A DNA stretch of 64,000 bases from Streptomyces antioxidans (GTDB taxonomy: Bacteria; Actinomycetota; Actinomycetes; Streptomycetales; Streptomycetaceae): positions 1-64,000 of the forward strand of contig NZ_LAKD02000069.1 of NCBI RefSeq assembly GCF_000968685.2, in the 5' to 3' direction. Shown here in pieces: positions 1-8,641 of the stretch (the stretch's first letter is position 1; each line of letters begins with the position of its first letter). The position numbers were made by a program, and so were the translations under genes. The notes under the pieces were generated by a model. The model was not told where the DNA came from. It saw only the letters and a list, made by a program, of their open reading frames with translations, and made no database searches.

Positions 1-256
1 CCCCCCAACTCGTGCTCCGCCCCAGCCCCCAGCGCCCAGCGTCCCGGCCGACGCTCCGCTCGTCGCCCCCGGTCTCCCAGGGGCGGGGCCCTGCCGCGTG
101 GCGGGGACGCACATCCGCGACCGGCTTTCCACGGCCCTTGACGGTCCATGCCCGCGGTGCCAGAGTCAATCAAAATCTGACGAGCCGTCAGATCCGCAGA
201 TACGGCAGATCCGTCAGACCCATCAGATCGACGTTCGTCTGAGGCGGTGAACCTCC
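1..256. other. Non-coding lead-in of the first gene
   Basis: No convincing gene lies before the start at 257. The first 170 bases are plain GC-rich sequence. From about 171 onward the composition becomes more AT-rich and carries repeated CGTCAGA-like half-sites just upstream of the flavin monooxygenase gene, so this part is probably promoter and operator sequence. Confidence 0.5.
176..192. promoter_or_regulatory. Operator-like inverted repeat upstream of the flavin monooxygenase
   Basis: TCTGACG and CGTCAGA form perfect 7-base arms around AGC. A further half-site CGTCAGA lies at 212-218 and a variant CATCAGA at 221-227. The arrangement suits a dimeric regulator of TetR type, and the site sits 64 bases before the start codon. 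No regulator gene is inside the window on this side, so the binding protein is unknown. Confidence 0.45.
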
Positions 257-1384
257 ATGGAATTCGGACTCTTCGTGCAGGGCTACGTCCCCGAAAGCCG
301 ACGCCGAACCGACCCCGAGGCCGAGCACCACGCGCTCGTCGAGGAGACCGAGTACGTCATCCAGGCCGATCGGTCGGGCTTCAAGTACGTATGGGCCTCC
401 GAGCACCACTTCCTGGACGAGTACTCCCACCTCTCCGCGAACGACGTCTTCCTCGGCTATCTCGCCCACGCCACCGAGCGCATCCACCTCGGCTCCGGCA
501 TCTTCAATCCGCTGCCGCAGGTCAACCACCCGGTCAAGGTGGCCGAGAAGGTGGCCATGCTCGACCATCTCTCCGGCGGCCGCTTCGAGTTCGGCTCCGG
601 CCGGGGCGCGGGCAGCCACGAGATCCTCGGCTTCCTCCCGGGGGTGACCGACATGAACGCCACCAAGGAGATCTGGGAAGAGACGATCGCCGAGTTCCCC
701 AAGATGTGGCTGCAGGACGAGTACCAGGGCTTCACCGGCGAGCACTGGTCGCTGCCGCCGCGCAAGGTGCTGCCCAAGCCGTACGGGGCCGCCCACCCGG
801 CGATGTGGTACGCGGCCGGATCGCCGCCCTCGTACGCGATGGCGGGCAAGAAGGGCCTCGGCGTGCTCGGCTTCTCCATCCAGAAGGTCTCCGACATGGA
901 GTGGGCCCTCGACTCCTACAAGAACGCGGTCAAGGAGGCCGAGCCGGTCGGCGGCTTCGTCAACGACAACGTGATGGTCACCTCGACCGCGATCTGCGCC
1001 GAGACCCACGCCAAGGCCGTCGAGATCGCGCTCGGCGGCGGGCTGAACTACCTGCAGTCGCTGCTCTTCCGCTACCACGACACCTTCCCCCGCCCGGACG
1101 GCATCCCGCAGTGGCCCGAACTGCTCCCGGAGTACACCGAGGAGATCATCGAACTCCTCATCGCCGAGGAGCTGATGATCTGCGGCGACCCGGACGAGGT
1201 CTTCCGCCAGTGCAAGCGGTGGGAGCAGGCCGGGGCCGACCAGCTGTCGTTCGGACTGCCGATCGGGATCGGCTACGAGGACACGATGAACACGATCAAG
1301 CTGATCGGTGAGCACGTCATCCCGAAGATCGACACCGATCCGGTGCACCGCACGACCCGCTTCCGCCAGGCCGTCACGCGGTGA
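257..1384 (+). CDS. LLM-class flavin-dependent oxidoreductase (luciferase-like monooxygenase)
   Basis: A 375-residue protein with the single-domain bacterial luciferase fold. It shows the ASEHHF segment near residue 47, the LSGGRFEFGSGRG segment near residue 112 and the late IGIGYED region. Such enzymes use reduced FMN or coenzyme F420 to oxidise or reduce small organic substrates in the cytoplasm; the sequence alone does not tell which cofactor. An F420 precursor synthase gene (fbiC) lies 4.5 kb downstream, but that gene is a housekeeping function in actinomycetes. The gene is followed after 97 bases by an amidohydrolase gene, and both are probably read as one catabolic unit. The ribosome binding site is weak. 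Confidence 0.85.
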   Translation: MEFGLFVQGYVPESRRRTDPEAEHHALVEETEYVIQADRSGFKYVWASEHHFLDEYSHLSANDVFLGYLAHATERIHLGSGIFNPLPQVNHPVKVAEKVAMLDHLSGGRFEFGSGRGAGSHEILGFLPGVTDMNATKEIWEETIAEFPKMWLQDEYQGFTGEHWSLPPRKVLPKPYGAAHPAMWYAAGSPPSYAMAGKKGLGVLGFSIQKVSDMEWALDSYKNAVKEAEPVGGFVNDNVMVTSTAICAETHAKAVEIALGGGLNYLQSLLFRYHDTFPRPDGIPQWPELLPEYTEEIIELLIAEELMICGDPDEVFRQCKRWEQAGADQLSFGLPIGIGYEDTMNTIKLIGEHVIPKIDTDPVHRTTRFRQAVTR

Positions 1385-1470
1385 CCGGGCAGGCGCCGAT
1401 CCGCTGACCGCGCAGGCGCCGACCCAGTGACCGCAGAGGCCGTAACCCAGTAGCCGCAGCCGCGAGAAGG
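1382..1470 (+). repeat. 23-bp tandem repeat starting on the stop codon
   Basis: Degenerate units begin at 1382, 1405, 1428 and 1451, a constant period of 23 bases. Each unit opens with a stop triplet (TGA, TGA, TGA, TAG); the first is the real stop codon of the flavin monooxygenase. Because 23 is not a multiple of three, the stops fall in all frames. The repeat fills the gap up to the ribosome binding site of the next gene. Confidence 0.7.
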
Positions 1471-1481
1471 GACCTGAACCC

Positions 1482-3224
1482 GTGCTCGACCACCTGATCA
1501 AGGGCGCCACCGTGGCGGACGGCACCGGCGCGCCCTCGTACGTCGCCGACGTCGGCATCCGGGACGGCCGGATCGTGGCCATCGCCGGGCCCGGGGCCGT
1601 CGCCGAACCGGCACGGTCCACCGAGGACGCCACCGGGCTGGTCCTCGCCCCCGGGTTCGTCGACCCGCACACCCACTACGACGCCCAGCTGTTCTGGGAT
1701 CCGTACGCCACCCCGTCCATGAATCACGGTGTGACCACCGTGGCCGGCGGCAACTGCGGTTTCACCCTCGCCCCGCTCAACCCCGACCGGCCCGGCGACG
1801 CCGACTACACCCGGCGGATGATGAGCCGGGTCGAGGGCATGTCGCTGGTGGCGCTGGAGCAGGGCGCGCCCTGGAACTGGCACGGCTTCGGCGAGTACCT
1901 GGACGCGCTGGAGGGCCGGATCGCCGTCAACGCGGGCTTCATGGTGGGGCACTGCGCACTGCGCCGCCATGTGATGGGCGAGGACGCGATCGGCGGACAG
2001 CCCAGCCCCGCGCAGCTGGAGGAGATGCTGAGGCTCTTCCACGAGGCGATGGACGCGGGGGCGTGGGGGCTGTCCACCACCCAGTCCTCGACCCACTCGG
2101 ACGGGGACGGGCAGCCGGTCGCCTCCCGTCACGCCGGGCCCGGGGAACTCCTGGCGCTCTCCCGGGCCGTCGGCGACCACGAGGGGACACAGATCGAGGC
2201 GATCGTGGCGGGCTGCCTTGACCAGTTCGCCGACGAGGAGATCGACCTGCTGGTGGACATGAGCGCGACCGCCGGGCGCCCGCTCAACTGGAACGTGCTG
2301 ACCATCGACGCGGCCGTCCCCGAACGCGTGCCGCGCCAGCTCCAGGCCAGCGAACGCGCCCGTAAGGCGGGCGGCAGGATCGTCGCGCTCACCATGCCGA
2401 TCCTCACCCCCATGAACATGTCGCTGGGCACCTTCTGCGCGCTCAACCTCATCCCGGGCTGGGGCGACATCCTGGGGCTGCCGATTAGGGAGCGGATCGC
2501 GACCCTCCGCGAACCGGCCGTACGGGAGGAGATGCTGCGCCGCGCCAGCGGCCCCGAGGCCGGGGTCTTCCGGCGGCTCACCCACTTCGGCCGTTACGTC
2601 ATCGGCGACACTTACAGCGAGGCCAACGCCGGGCTGACCGGGCGCGTCGTCCGCGACATCGCCGCCGAGCGGGGACAGGAGGACTTCCACTGCCTGGTGG
2701 AGATCTGCGCGGCGGACGGGATGCGTACGGTGCTGTGGCCGATGCCGACCGACAACGACCCGGCCAGCTGGCGGTTGCGACGGCAGACCTGGGAGCACGA
2801 GGACGTCATGCTCGGCGGCTCCGACGCCGGGGCCCATCTGGACCGGATGTGCGGCGCCCCGTACACCACCCGCTTCATCGGCGACTGTCTGCGCGGTCGG
2901 AAGCTGGTCGGCCTGGAGCGGGCCGTACGGATGCTGACGGACGATCCGGCGCGGCTGCTCGGGCTCCGCGGACGCGGCCGGATCGCTGAGGGCTACCACG
3001 CCGACCTGGTCCTCTTCGACCCCGACCGGATCGACGCGGGCCAGGCCCGGCTGGTCCACGACCTGCCGGGCGACAGCCCGCGCCTGGACTCGCGCGCCAT
3101 GGGCATCGTGAGTGTCCGGGTGGGCGGCACGGAGACCATCCGAGACGACGAGATCACCGGCGCGGTACCGGGAAAGGTGCTCCGGTCGGGCCGCGACACG
3201 GAGACGGTGAGCACGAGGCGCTGA
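1482..3224 (+). CDS. N-acyl-D-amino-acid deacylase family amidohydrolase
   Basis: A 580-residue metal-dependent amidohydrolase. The family's metal-binding HxH motif is seen in DPHTHYD (His63, His65) after the typical N-terminal beta sandwich with LIKGATVADGTG and APGFVDP. A second metal-site region, GGSDAGAHLD, lies near residue 447, and a C-terminal GYHADLVLFDPD strand closes the sandwich. Related enzymes remove acyl groups from D-amino acids or open related amides; the substrate here is not certain. The GTG start is chosen for the GAGAAGGGA ribosome binding site just upstream. Co-direction with the flavin monooxygenase suggests a shared catabolic route for an amide-bearing compound. Confidence 0.85.
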   Translation: MLDHLIKGATVADGTGAPSYVADVGIRDGRIVAIAGPGAVAEPARSTEDATGLVLAPGFVDPHTHYDAQLFWDPYATPSMNHGVTTVAGGNCGFTLAPLNPDRPGDADYTRRMMSRVEGMSLVALEQGAPWNWHGFGEYLDALEGRIAVNAGFMVGHCALRRHVMGEDAIGGQPSPAQLEEMLRLFHEAMDAGAWGLSTTQSSTHSDGDGQPVASRHAGPGELLALSRAVGDHEGTQIEAIVAGCLDQFADEEIDLLVDMSATAGRPLNWNVLTIDAAVPERVPRQLQASERARKAGGRIVALTMPILTPMNMSLGTFCALNLIPGWGDILGLPIRERIATLREPAVREEMLRRASGPEAGVFRRLTHFGRYVIGDTYSEANAGLTGRVVRDIAAERGQEDFHCLVEICAADGMRTVLWPMPTDNDPASWRLRRQTWEHEDVMLGGSDAGAHLDRMCGAPYTTRFIGDCLRGRKLVGLERAVRMLTDDPARLLGLRGRGRIAEGYHADLVLFDPDRIDAGQARLVHDLPGDSPRLDSRAMGIVSVRVGGTETIRDDEITGAVPGKVLRSGRDTETVSTRR

Positions 3225-3310
3225 ACGGAGACCGTGAGCACGAGGGGCTGGGCCGAGGCGGTGAGCACGAGGCGCTGAACCGAGAGGGTGGGCACGAGGG
3301 GCCGAGCCGG
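3207..3310 (+). repeat. 27-bp tandem repeat spanning the stop codon
   Basis: Units with the core GTGAGCACGAGG begin at 3207, 3234, 3261 and 3288, an exact 27-base period with the last unit diverged (GTGGGCACGAGG). The amidohydrolase stop codon (3222-3224) lies inside the first unit, so the repeat codes for the last residues and then continues as non-coding sequence up to the promoter of the next gene. Confidence 0.8.
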
Positions 3311-3322
3311 TGTCGCTAGACG

Positions 3323-3345
3323 AGACGCGACGTAGCGTCTACTCT
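3323..3345 (+). promoter_or_regulatory. Palindromic operator overlapping a leaderless promoter
   Basis: AGACGCGACGTAGCGTCT at 3323-3340 is an 18-base palindrome with one mismatched pair (arms AGACGC and GCGTCT, centre ACGT). It touches a -10-like TACTCT at 3340-3345. The start codon A at 3353 is 7 bases past this box, the spacing expected when transcription begins at the start codon. A repressor bound here would block transcription directly. Confidence 0.5.
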
Positions 3346-3352
3346 GGCGGTC

Positions 3353-4012
3353 ATGACACTCACCCACACCCTTGCCGACCCCCGGGTCGAGACCGCCATC
3401 AGCCGGATGTTCAAGCTGGCCGAGCAGGACGAGACCGCTCAGACACGGCTGCCGTCCGGCGCGTTGGAAACGATGGCGCCGCAGGAGCTCGCCGACGCCG
3501 CGGCCGGGATCTACATGCCGATCTCCGCCGACGGCGGAAAGCTGCTCTACAACCTGGTGCGCGCCATCCGCCCGGCCACGGTGGTCGAGTTCGGGATGTC
3601 CTACGGGATCTCCACGCTCCATCTGGCCGCCGCCGTGCGGGACAACGGCACCGGGCGCGTGGTCACCACGGAAATGAGCAAGGAGAAGATCGCCGCGGCT
3701 CGCCGCACCTTCACCGAGACCGGTCTTGACGACCTGATCACCGTGCTGGAGGGGGACGCCCGGGAGACCCTCGCGGACCTCGAGGGCCCCCTGGAGCTGG
3801 TCCTGCTCGACGGCTGGAAGGACCTCTGCCTGCCCGTGCTGCGGATGCTCGAACCGGGCCTGCGGCCCGGCGCCCTCGTCGTGGCCGACGACATCGACCA
3901 GTTCGAGGGCCCCATGCGGCCGTACTTGGACTACGTACGCGACCCGGCGAACGGCTACCAGAACGTCAGCTTCCCCATCGAGGACGGCATGGAGATCAGC
4001 TGCCGCCTCTGA
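3353..4012 (+). CDS. Class I SAM-dependent O-methyltransferase
   Basis: A 219-residue cytoplasmic methyltransferase of the family 3 / catechol O-methyltransferase-like group. The SAM-binding glycine motif is seen in VVEFGMSYGIST near residue 80. VTTEMS follows at the next strand, and LVLLDGWKD near residue 149 and VVADDIDQF near 177 are the metal- and substrate-side motifs of this group. The length is normal. No SD-like sequence precedes the ATG, which fits the leaderless promoter. The palindrome just upstream suggests regulation by a TetR-type repressor. It converges with the next gene with only 31 bases between stops. Confidence 0.85.
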   Translation: MTLTHTLADPRVETAISRMFKLAEQDETAQTRLPSGALETMAPQELADAAAGIYMPISADGGKLLYNLVRAIRPATVVEFGMSYGISTLHLAAAVRDNGTGRVVTTEMSKEKIAAARRTFTETGLDDLITVLEGDARETLADLEGPLELVLLDGWKDLCLPVLRMLEPGLRPGALVVADDIDQFEGPMRPYLDYVRDPANGYQNVSFPIEDGMEISCRL

Positions 4013-4043
4013 GCCGCCTTGCCCGTGCCCGTACCCGCACTCC

Positions 4044-5564
4044 TCAGCGCTCGCCCAGCCAGATCGGGTTCGTCATCGCGGCCATCGGGCCCGGTATGTC
4101 CGGTGACCCGCCGTCCGCCGGGGGGTGGCGGACCTCGGCGCGGACGTACGCCGCGTAGGACGGTGTCGTGAGCCATTCGGCGGTGAGCTCACCGGAGTCG
4201 GGCACCGGCGCTCCGTAGAGCGGGCCCTGGTCGGTGATGAACCGCACCGAGCAGCCCGGGCCCACGCCGGAGACCTTCAGGCGGACCGTGACCTCCTCCG
4301 CGGTGCCGACCTTCAGGCGCTCGCCGATTCCGGCGTGCCTGCCGCGTCCGCCGACCGCCTCGAAGGTGAGGTCGATCTTGGAGGACTCCGCGATCCAGCT
4401 GTGGCCCGCCCGGATGCCCTCCTGGAGGGCGGTGCGGGAGAGGTCGTCGGCGAGCACCACCGTCTGGGGCAGGCCGACGACCTGGGGCTCGCGGTGGGCG
4501 TCGCTGTGGCCGACGGCGGGCAGCCAGCGGCCGTCGCCACGGGAGGCGGCCACCAGTGTGTTGTCCCACTCGGAGACCGTGATCTCGTCGTCGGGGGTGA
4601 AGTCCGCGTTCCACACCTCGACCGCGTCGGCCTCGTTGAAGCCGAACTTCCAGTTACAGCCCACACAGGTGCCGTGCGGATGGGCCGGGATCACCAGGCC
4701 CCCGGCCTGCCGGACCTTGCGGGCGAACTGCCCGAAGCGGTTGTCGCGGGCGCGGTAGCGCCAGTCGATGAAGACGCCGGGGTCGGTGCCGAGGGCGACC
4801 ACATGGCCATTGCGCGTGGTGATCTCCTCACCGGTGAGGATCAGCAGGTCATCGCCCCACAGACCCTCGAACGCGGTATGCGCGGACGTGGTGTTGTGAT
4901 CGGTGGTGGTGATGAAGTCCAGCCCCGCGGCACGGGCGGCGGCGACCAACTCGGCCGGGGTGCGCTTGCCGTCGGAGTGCACGCTGTGCAGATGTGAGTC
5001 GCCCCGGTACCAGGCGCGGCCCCGGCCCTTCGCCCGCTGCGGCGGGTACACCGGCTTCGGCGTGGTGCCGGGCGCGCCGTACCGCAGCGTGACGGTGACC
5101 TCGTAGTCCAGGCCCTGCGGGGCGACCGTGTACGGCCCCAGCACGACATGCCAGGTGCCCGCCCTGACCGGCCCCGCCAGATAGCCGGGGGTGGCCTCCT
5201 CGGCGCTGATGGCGAACTCCGTACGGGCCCCGCCGGACCAGCCGCGGAAGCCGCGCCCGCCCAGCTCCGTGCCGCGCTCGTCGAAGATGCCGATATCGCA
5301 GGCGTTGCCCTGCGTACCGGCCGGGACGGTGGGCTTGTCGTACGCGTACGACACGGCGATCTCGCGCACTCCGCGCTCCACCTCGACCGGTAGGTAGACG
5401 AAGTCCGGCGCGCCGGTGGGCAGATGCCCGCTGAGGGTCTTGGTCTGCTCGCGGCCGTCGGCCGTGCCCGCCGCGTCGGCCTGGGTGAAGGTCATGGGTT
5501 CGAGTGTCAGCACACCCGCCGTGCCCGCAAGCGCGGAGAGCCTGAGAACTTCGCGTCGCTGCAT
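4044..5564 (-). CDS. Tat-exported CehA/McbA-type PHP-domain metallohydrolase
   Basis: A 506-residue secreted phosphoesterase-like protein. The start is placed at the ATG giving MQRREVLRLS, because this begins a twin-arginine signal (RREVLRL plus hydrophobic stretch, then ADAAG). An N-terminal beta domain follows. The PHP domain begins near residue 188 with HLHSVHSDG, then TTDHNT near residue 220, and later HPHG and GHSDAH; these carry the metal-binding histidines and aspartates. CehA and McbA are carbaryl hydrolases, but most members of this family have no known substrate. Export by Tat suggests it folds with metal in the cytoplasm. It is transcribed divergently from fbiC. Confidence 0.82.
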   Translation of the reverse strand: MQRREVLRLSALAGTAGVLTLEPMTFTQADAAGTADGREQTKTLSGHLPTGAPDFVYLPVEVERGVREIAVSYAYDKPTVPAGTQGNACDIGIFDERGTELGGRGFRGWSGGARTEFAISAEEATPGYLAGPVRAGTWHVVLGPYTVAPQGLDYEVTVTLRYGAPGTTPKPVYPPQRAKGRGRAWYRGDSHLHSVHSDGKRTPAELVAAARAAGLDFITTTDHNTTSAHTAFEGLWGDDLLILTGEEITTRNGHVVALGTDPGVFIDWRYRARDNRFGQFARKVRQAGGLVIPAHPHGTCVGCNWKFGFNEADAVEVWNADFTPDDEITVSEWDNTLVAASRGDGRWLPAVGHSDAHREPQVVGLPQTVVLADDLSRTALQEGIRAGHSWIAESSKIDLTFEAVGGRGRHAGIGERLKVGTAEEVTVRLKVSGVGPGCSVRFITDQGPLYGAPVPDSGELTAEWLTTPSYAAYVRAEVRHPPADGGSPDIPGPMAAMTNPIWLGER

Positions 5565-5889
5565 GAGATACCCCCAGAGTCGAGAGTGCCGTCCGACACC
5601 CGCGTGACACCGTTGTACGCGTGGGTGACACGCGCGGAAAGCCCTGTGGATAACTCCGTGGCGGTGAGGGAACGGACGGCCCCCGCCCCGGACCCGCCGC
5701 CCGCGCCCGGCGATCCGCGCCCCCCGCCAAGTCCCGGCCGGGCGAGGGCCGTCGGCGCCCAGTGGGCGCGGCCCGCACGTTCCACCCCGCGGTATTCCCG
5801 CCGACGGCCCGCGCCCGCCGTGATCAGACCCACAAAACCGCAGGCCCGGGCCGTCTGGCGGTGTCCCACACCGCTCGTATGCTCGGAGG
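5565..5889. other. Intergenic region between divergent PHP hydrolase and fbiC
   Basis: No gene is seen in these 325 bases. They hold the promoters of both neighbours. Near 5601-5634 there are CGCGTG/CACGCG inverted arms and a direct repeat of GTGACAC, which could be a control site for the hydrolase gene. A single sequence matching a DnaA box lies at 5645-5653. Confidence 0.4.
5878..5883 (+). promoter_or_regulatory. fbiC: Predicted -10 box of leaderless fbiC
   Basis: TATGCT at 5878-5883 ends 6 bases before the ATG at 5890. The GGAGG directly abuts the ATG and is too close to act as a ribosome binding site, so the transcript most likely begins at or next to the start codon. Confidence 0.5.
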
Positions 5890-8502
5890 ATGACCACGAG
5901 CGCGCAGGGAAACGAACCGGGTGCCCCGACGGGCTCCGCCGCCCCCACAGCCAACGCGATGCGCCGTGCGCTCAAGCGCGCCCGCGACGGCGTGGCGCTG
6001 GACACCGCCGAGGCGGCGGTGCTGCTCCAGGCGCGCGGTGACGACCTGCGGGAGCTGATGGCCTCCGCCGCCCGGGTCCGCGACGCGGGTCTGGAGGCGG
6101 CCGGCCGCCCGGGGGTCATCACCTACTCGCGCAGCGTCTTCATCCCGCTCACCCGGCTGTGCCGCGACAAGTGTCACTACTGCACCTTCGCGACCGTCCC
6201 CGGCAAGCTGCGCCGCGCGGGTCACGGGATGTTCATGTCGCCGGACGAGGTCCTGGCCATCGCTCGCCGGGGCGCCGAACTGGGCTGCAAGGAAGCGCTG
6301 ATCACCCTCGGCGACCGCCCCGAGGACCGCTGGCCCGAGGCGCGCGAGTGGCTGGAGGCCGAGGGGTACGACGACACCGTCGCGTACGTACGGGCCATGG
6401 CCATCCGCGTCCTGGAGGAGACGGGCCTGCTGCCCCACCTCAACCCCGGCGTGCTGACCTGGACCGACTTCCAGCGGCTCAAGCCGGTCGCCCCCTCCAT
6501 GGGGATGATGCTGGAGACCACGTCCGAGCGGCTGTGGAGTGAGCCCGGCGGCCCCCACTACGGCTCGCCCGACAAGGAGCCGGCGGTGCGGCTGCGGGTG
6601 CTGGAGGACGCCGGACGCAGCTCCGTCCCGTTCACCAGCGGGCTGCTGATCGGGATCGGCGAGACCCATGAGGAGCGTGCGGATTCGCTGTTCGCGCTGC
6701 GCCGCGTCGCCCGCTCGTACCACGGCATCCAGGAAGTCATCGTCCAGAACTTCCGCGCCAAGCCGGACACCGCCATGCGGGGGATGCCGGACGCGGAGCT
6801 GGACGACCTGGTGGCCACCGTCGCCGTCGCCCGCCACATCCTGGGCCCGTCCGCCTGCATCCAGGCGCCGCCCAACCTGGTGGACGCGGAGTACGAGCAG
6901 CTCATCGGGGCCGGCATCGACGACTGGGGCGGTGTCTCCCCGCTCACTCCGGACCACGTCAACCCCGAGCGCCCCTGGCCCCAGGTGGCCGAGCTGGCCG
7001 AGCGCTCGGCGGCCGCCGGCTTCCGGCTGCGCGAACGGCTCGCGGTCTACCCCGAGTACGTACGGCGCGGCGAGCCCTGGCTCGACCCCCGGCTGCTGCC
7101 CCATGTCACCGCCCTCGCCGAGCCCGGGACCGGCCTGGCCCGCGAGGACGCGATCCCCACCGGGCTGCCCTGGCAGGAGCCTGACGAGGCGTTCAGCGCC
7201 TCCGGCCGCACCGATCTGCACCGCGCCATCGACACCGAGGGCCGCACCGGTGACCGCCGTAAGGACTTCGACGAGGTCTATGGCGACTGGGAGGCGCTGC
7301 GCGAGGCCGCCGCCCCCGGCATGGCACCGTCCCGCGTCGACACCGACGTCAAGGCCGCGCTGGCCCGGGCGGCCGACGACCCGACCCGGCTGACCGACCC
7401 CGAGGCGCTGGCCCTGCTCCACGCCGAGGGCCCGGCGCTGGACGCCCTGTGCCGCATCGCGGACGATCTGCGCCGGGCGACCGTCGGCGACGACGTCACC
7501 TACATCGTCACCAGGAACATCAACTTCACCAATGTCTGCTACACCGGCTGCCGCTTCTGCGCCTTCGCGCAGCGCCGCACCGACGCCGACGCCTACACCC
7601 TCTCGCTGAACCAGGTCGCCGACCGCGCCCAACAGGCGTGGGACGTGGGCGCGGTGGAGGTGTGCATGCAGGGCGGCATCCACCCCGATCTGCCGGGCAC
7701 CGCGTACTTCGACATCGCACGCGCCGTCAAGGAACGCGTGCCCGGGATGCATGTCCACGCCTTCTCTCCGATGGAGGTCGTCAACGGTGCGACCCGTACG
7801 GGCATGTCCATCCGCGAATGGCTGACGGCGGCGCGCGAGGCGGGCCTGGACACCATCCCCGGCACGGCCGCCGAGATCCTGGACGACGAGGTGCGCTGGG
7901 TCCTCACCAAGGGCAAGCTGCCGACGGCCACCTGGGTCGAGGTCGTCAAGACGGCGCATGAGCTGGGCATCCGGTCCTCGTCCACGATGATGTACGGCCA
8001 TGTCGACCAGCCCCGCCACTGGCTGGCCCATCTGCGGCTGCTCGCCGAGATCCAGCAGGAGACGGGCGGCTTCACCGAATTCGTCACCCTTCCCTTCATC
8101 CACACCAACGCCCCCGTCTATCTCGCAGGCATCGCCCGCCCCGGCCCCACCACCCGCGACAACCGCGCCGTCACGGCCATGGCGCGGATCCTGCTCCACC
8201 CCCACATCCCCAACATCCAGACCAGCTGGGTGAAGCTGGGCACCGAGGGCGCCGCCGAGATGCTCCGCTCCGGCGCCAATGACCTCGGCGGCACCCTTAT
8301 GGAGGAGACCATCTCCCGTATGGCGGGCTCCTCCTACGGCTCCTACCGGTCCATCCAGGACCTGGTGGCCATCGCCGAGCTGGCCGGCCGCCCGGCCCGC
8401 GCCCGCGGCACCACCTACGGCCCCGTCCCCGAGGAGCGCCGGGCCGCCGCCCTCGCCTCGGACGGCCATCTGCCGGAGCTGCTTCCGGTGCTGGGGGACT
8501 GA
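5890..8502 (+). CDS. fbiC: Bifunctional FO biosynthesis protein CofGH (FbiC)
   Basis: An 870-residue fusion of two radical SAM enzymes that makes 7,8-didemethyl-8-hydroxy-5-deazariboflavin (FO), the chromophore of coenzyme F420, from tyrosine and a ribitylated pyrimidine. The N-terminal CofG half carries CRDKCHYC (Cys91, Cys95, Cys98) and the C-terminal CofH half carries CYTGCRFC (Cys550, Cys554, Cys557). These bind the two 4Fe-4S clusters. The length and domain order match actinobacterial FbiC. The gene stands alone and is closed by a strong hairpin terminator. F420 made through this enzyme may serve the flavin monooxygenase at the start of the window, but no direct link is visible. Confidence 0.96.
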   Translation: MTTSAQGNEPGAPTGSAAPTANAMRRALKRARDGVALDTAEAAVLLQARGDDLRELMASAARVRDAGLEAAGRPGVITYSRSVFIPLTRLCRDKCHYCTFATVPGKLRRAGHGMFMSPDEVLAIARRGAELGCKEALITLGDRPEDRWPEAREWLEAEGYDDTVAYVRAMAIRVLEETGLLPHLNPGVLTWTDFQRLKPVAPSMGMMLETTSERLWSEPGGPHYGSPDKEPAVRLRVLEDAGRSSVPFTSGLLIGIGETHEERADSLFALRRVARSYHGIQEVIVQNFRAKPDTAMRGMPDAELDDLVATVAVARHILGPSACIQAPPNLVDAEYEQLIGAGIDDWGGVSPLTPDHVNPERPWPQVAELAERSAAAGFRLRERLAVYPEYVRRGEPWLDPRLLPHVTALAEPGTGLAREDAIPTGLPWQEPDEAFSASGRTDLHRAIDTEGRTGDRRKDFDEVYGDWEALREAAAPGMAPSRVDTDVKAALARAADDPTRLTDPEALALLHAEGPALDALCRIADDLRRATVGDDVTYIVTRNINFTNVCYTGCRFCAFAQRRTDADAYTLSLNQVADRAQQAWDVGAVEVCMQGGIHPDLPGTAYFDIARAVKERVPGMHVHAFSPMEVVNGATRTGMSIREWLTAAREAGLDTIPGTAAEILDDEVRWVLTKGKLPTATWVEVVKTAHELGIRSSSTMMYGHVDQPRHWLAHLRLLAEIQQETGGFTEFVTLPFIHTNAPVYLAGIARPGPTTRDNRAVTAMARILLHPHIPNIQTSWVKLGTEGAAEMLRSGANDLGGTLMEETISRMAGSSYGSYRSIQDLVAIAELAGRPARARGTTYGPVPEERRAAALASDGHLPELLPVLGD

Positions 8503-8520
8503 CCCGGCGCACGGTCCGCG

Positions 8521-8551
8521 GGCGCGCCCCGCGGATGCTTCGGGGCGCGCC
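8521..8551 (+). terminator. Hairpin terminator after fbiC
   Basis: GGCGCGCCCCG (8521-8531) pairs perfectly with CGGGGCGCGCC (8541-8551), an 11-bp GC stem with a 9-base loop, 18 bases after the fbiC stop. No T-tract follows, as is common in Streptomyces. Confidence 0.7.
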
Positions 8552-8641
8552 GCACGGATGTGTCACGGGCGCCGTACGGATGCCTCGGTGCGCGCGGCGC
8601 CGATACGCTGCCGTGGGGAGCGGGCGGGGATAGGGGGACCC

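Noticed and set aside
5645..5653. Sequence matching a DnaA box (TTATCCACA on the minus strand)
   Set aside because: Only one copy, no AT-rich unwinding region and no dnaA or dnaN nearby, so not an origin.
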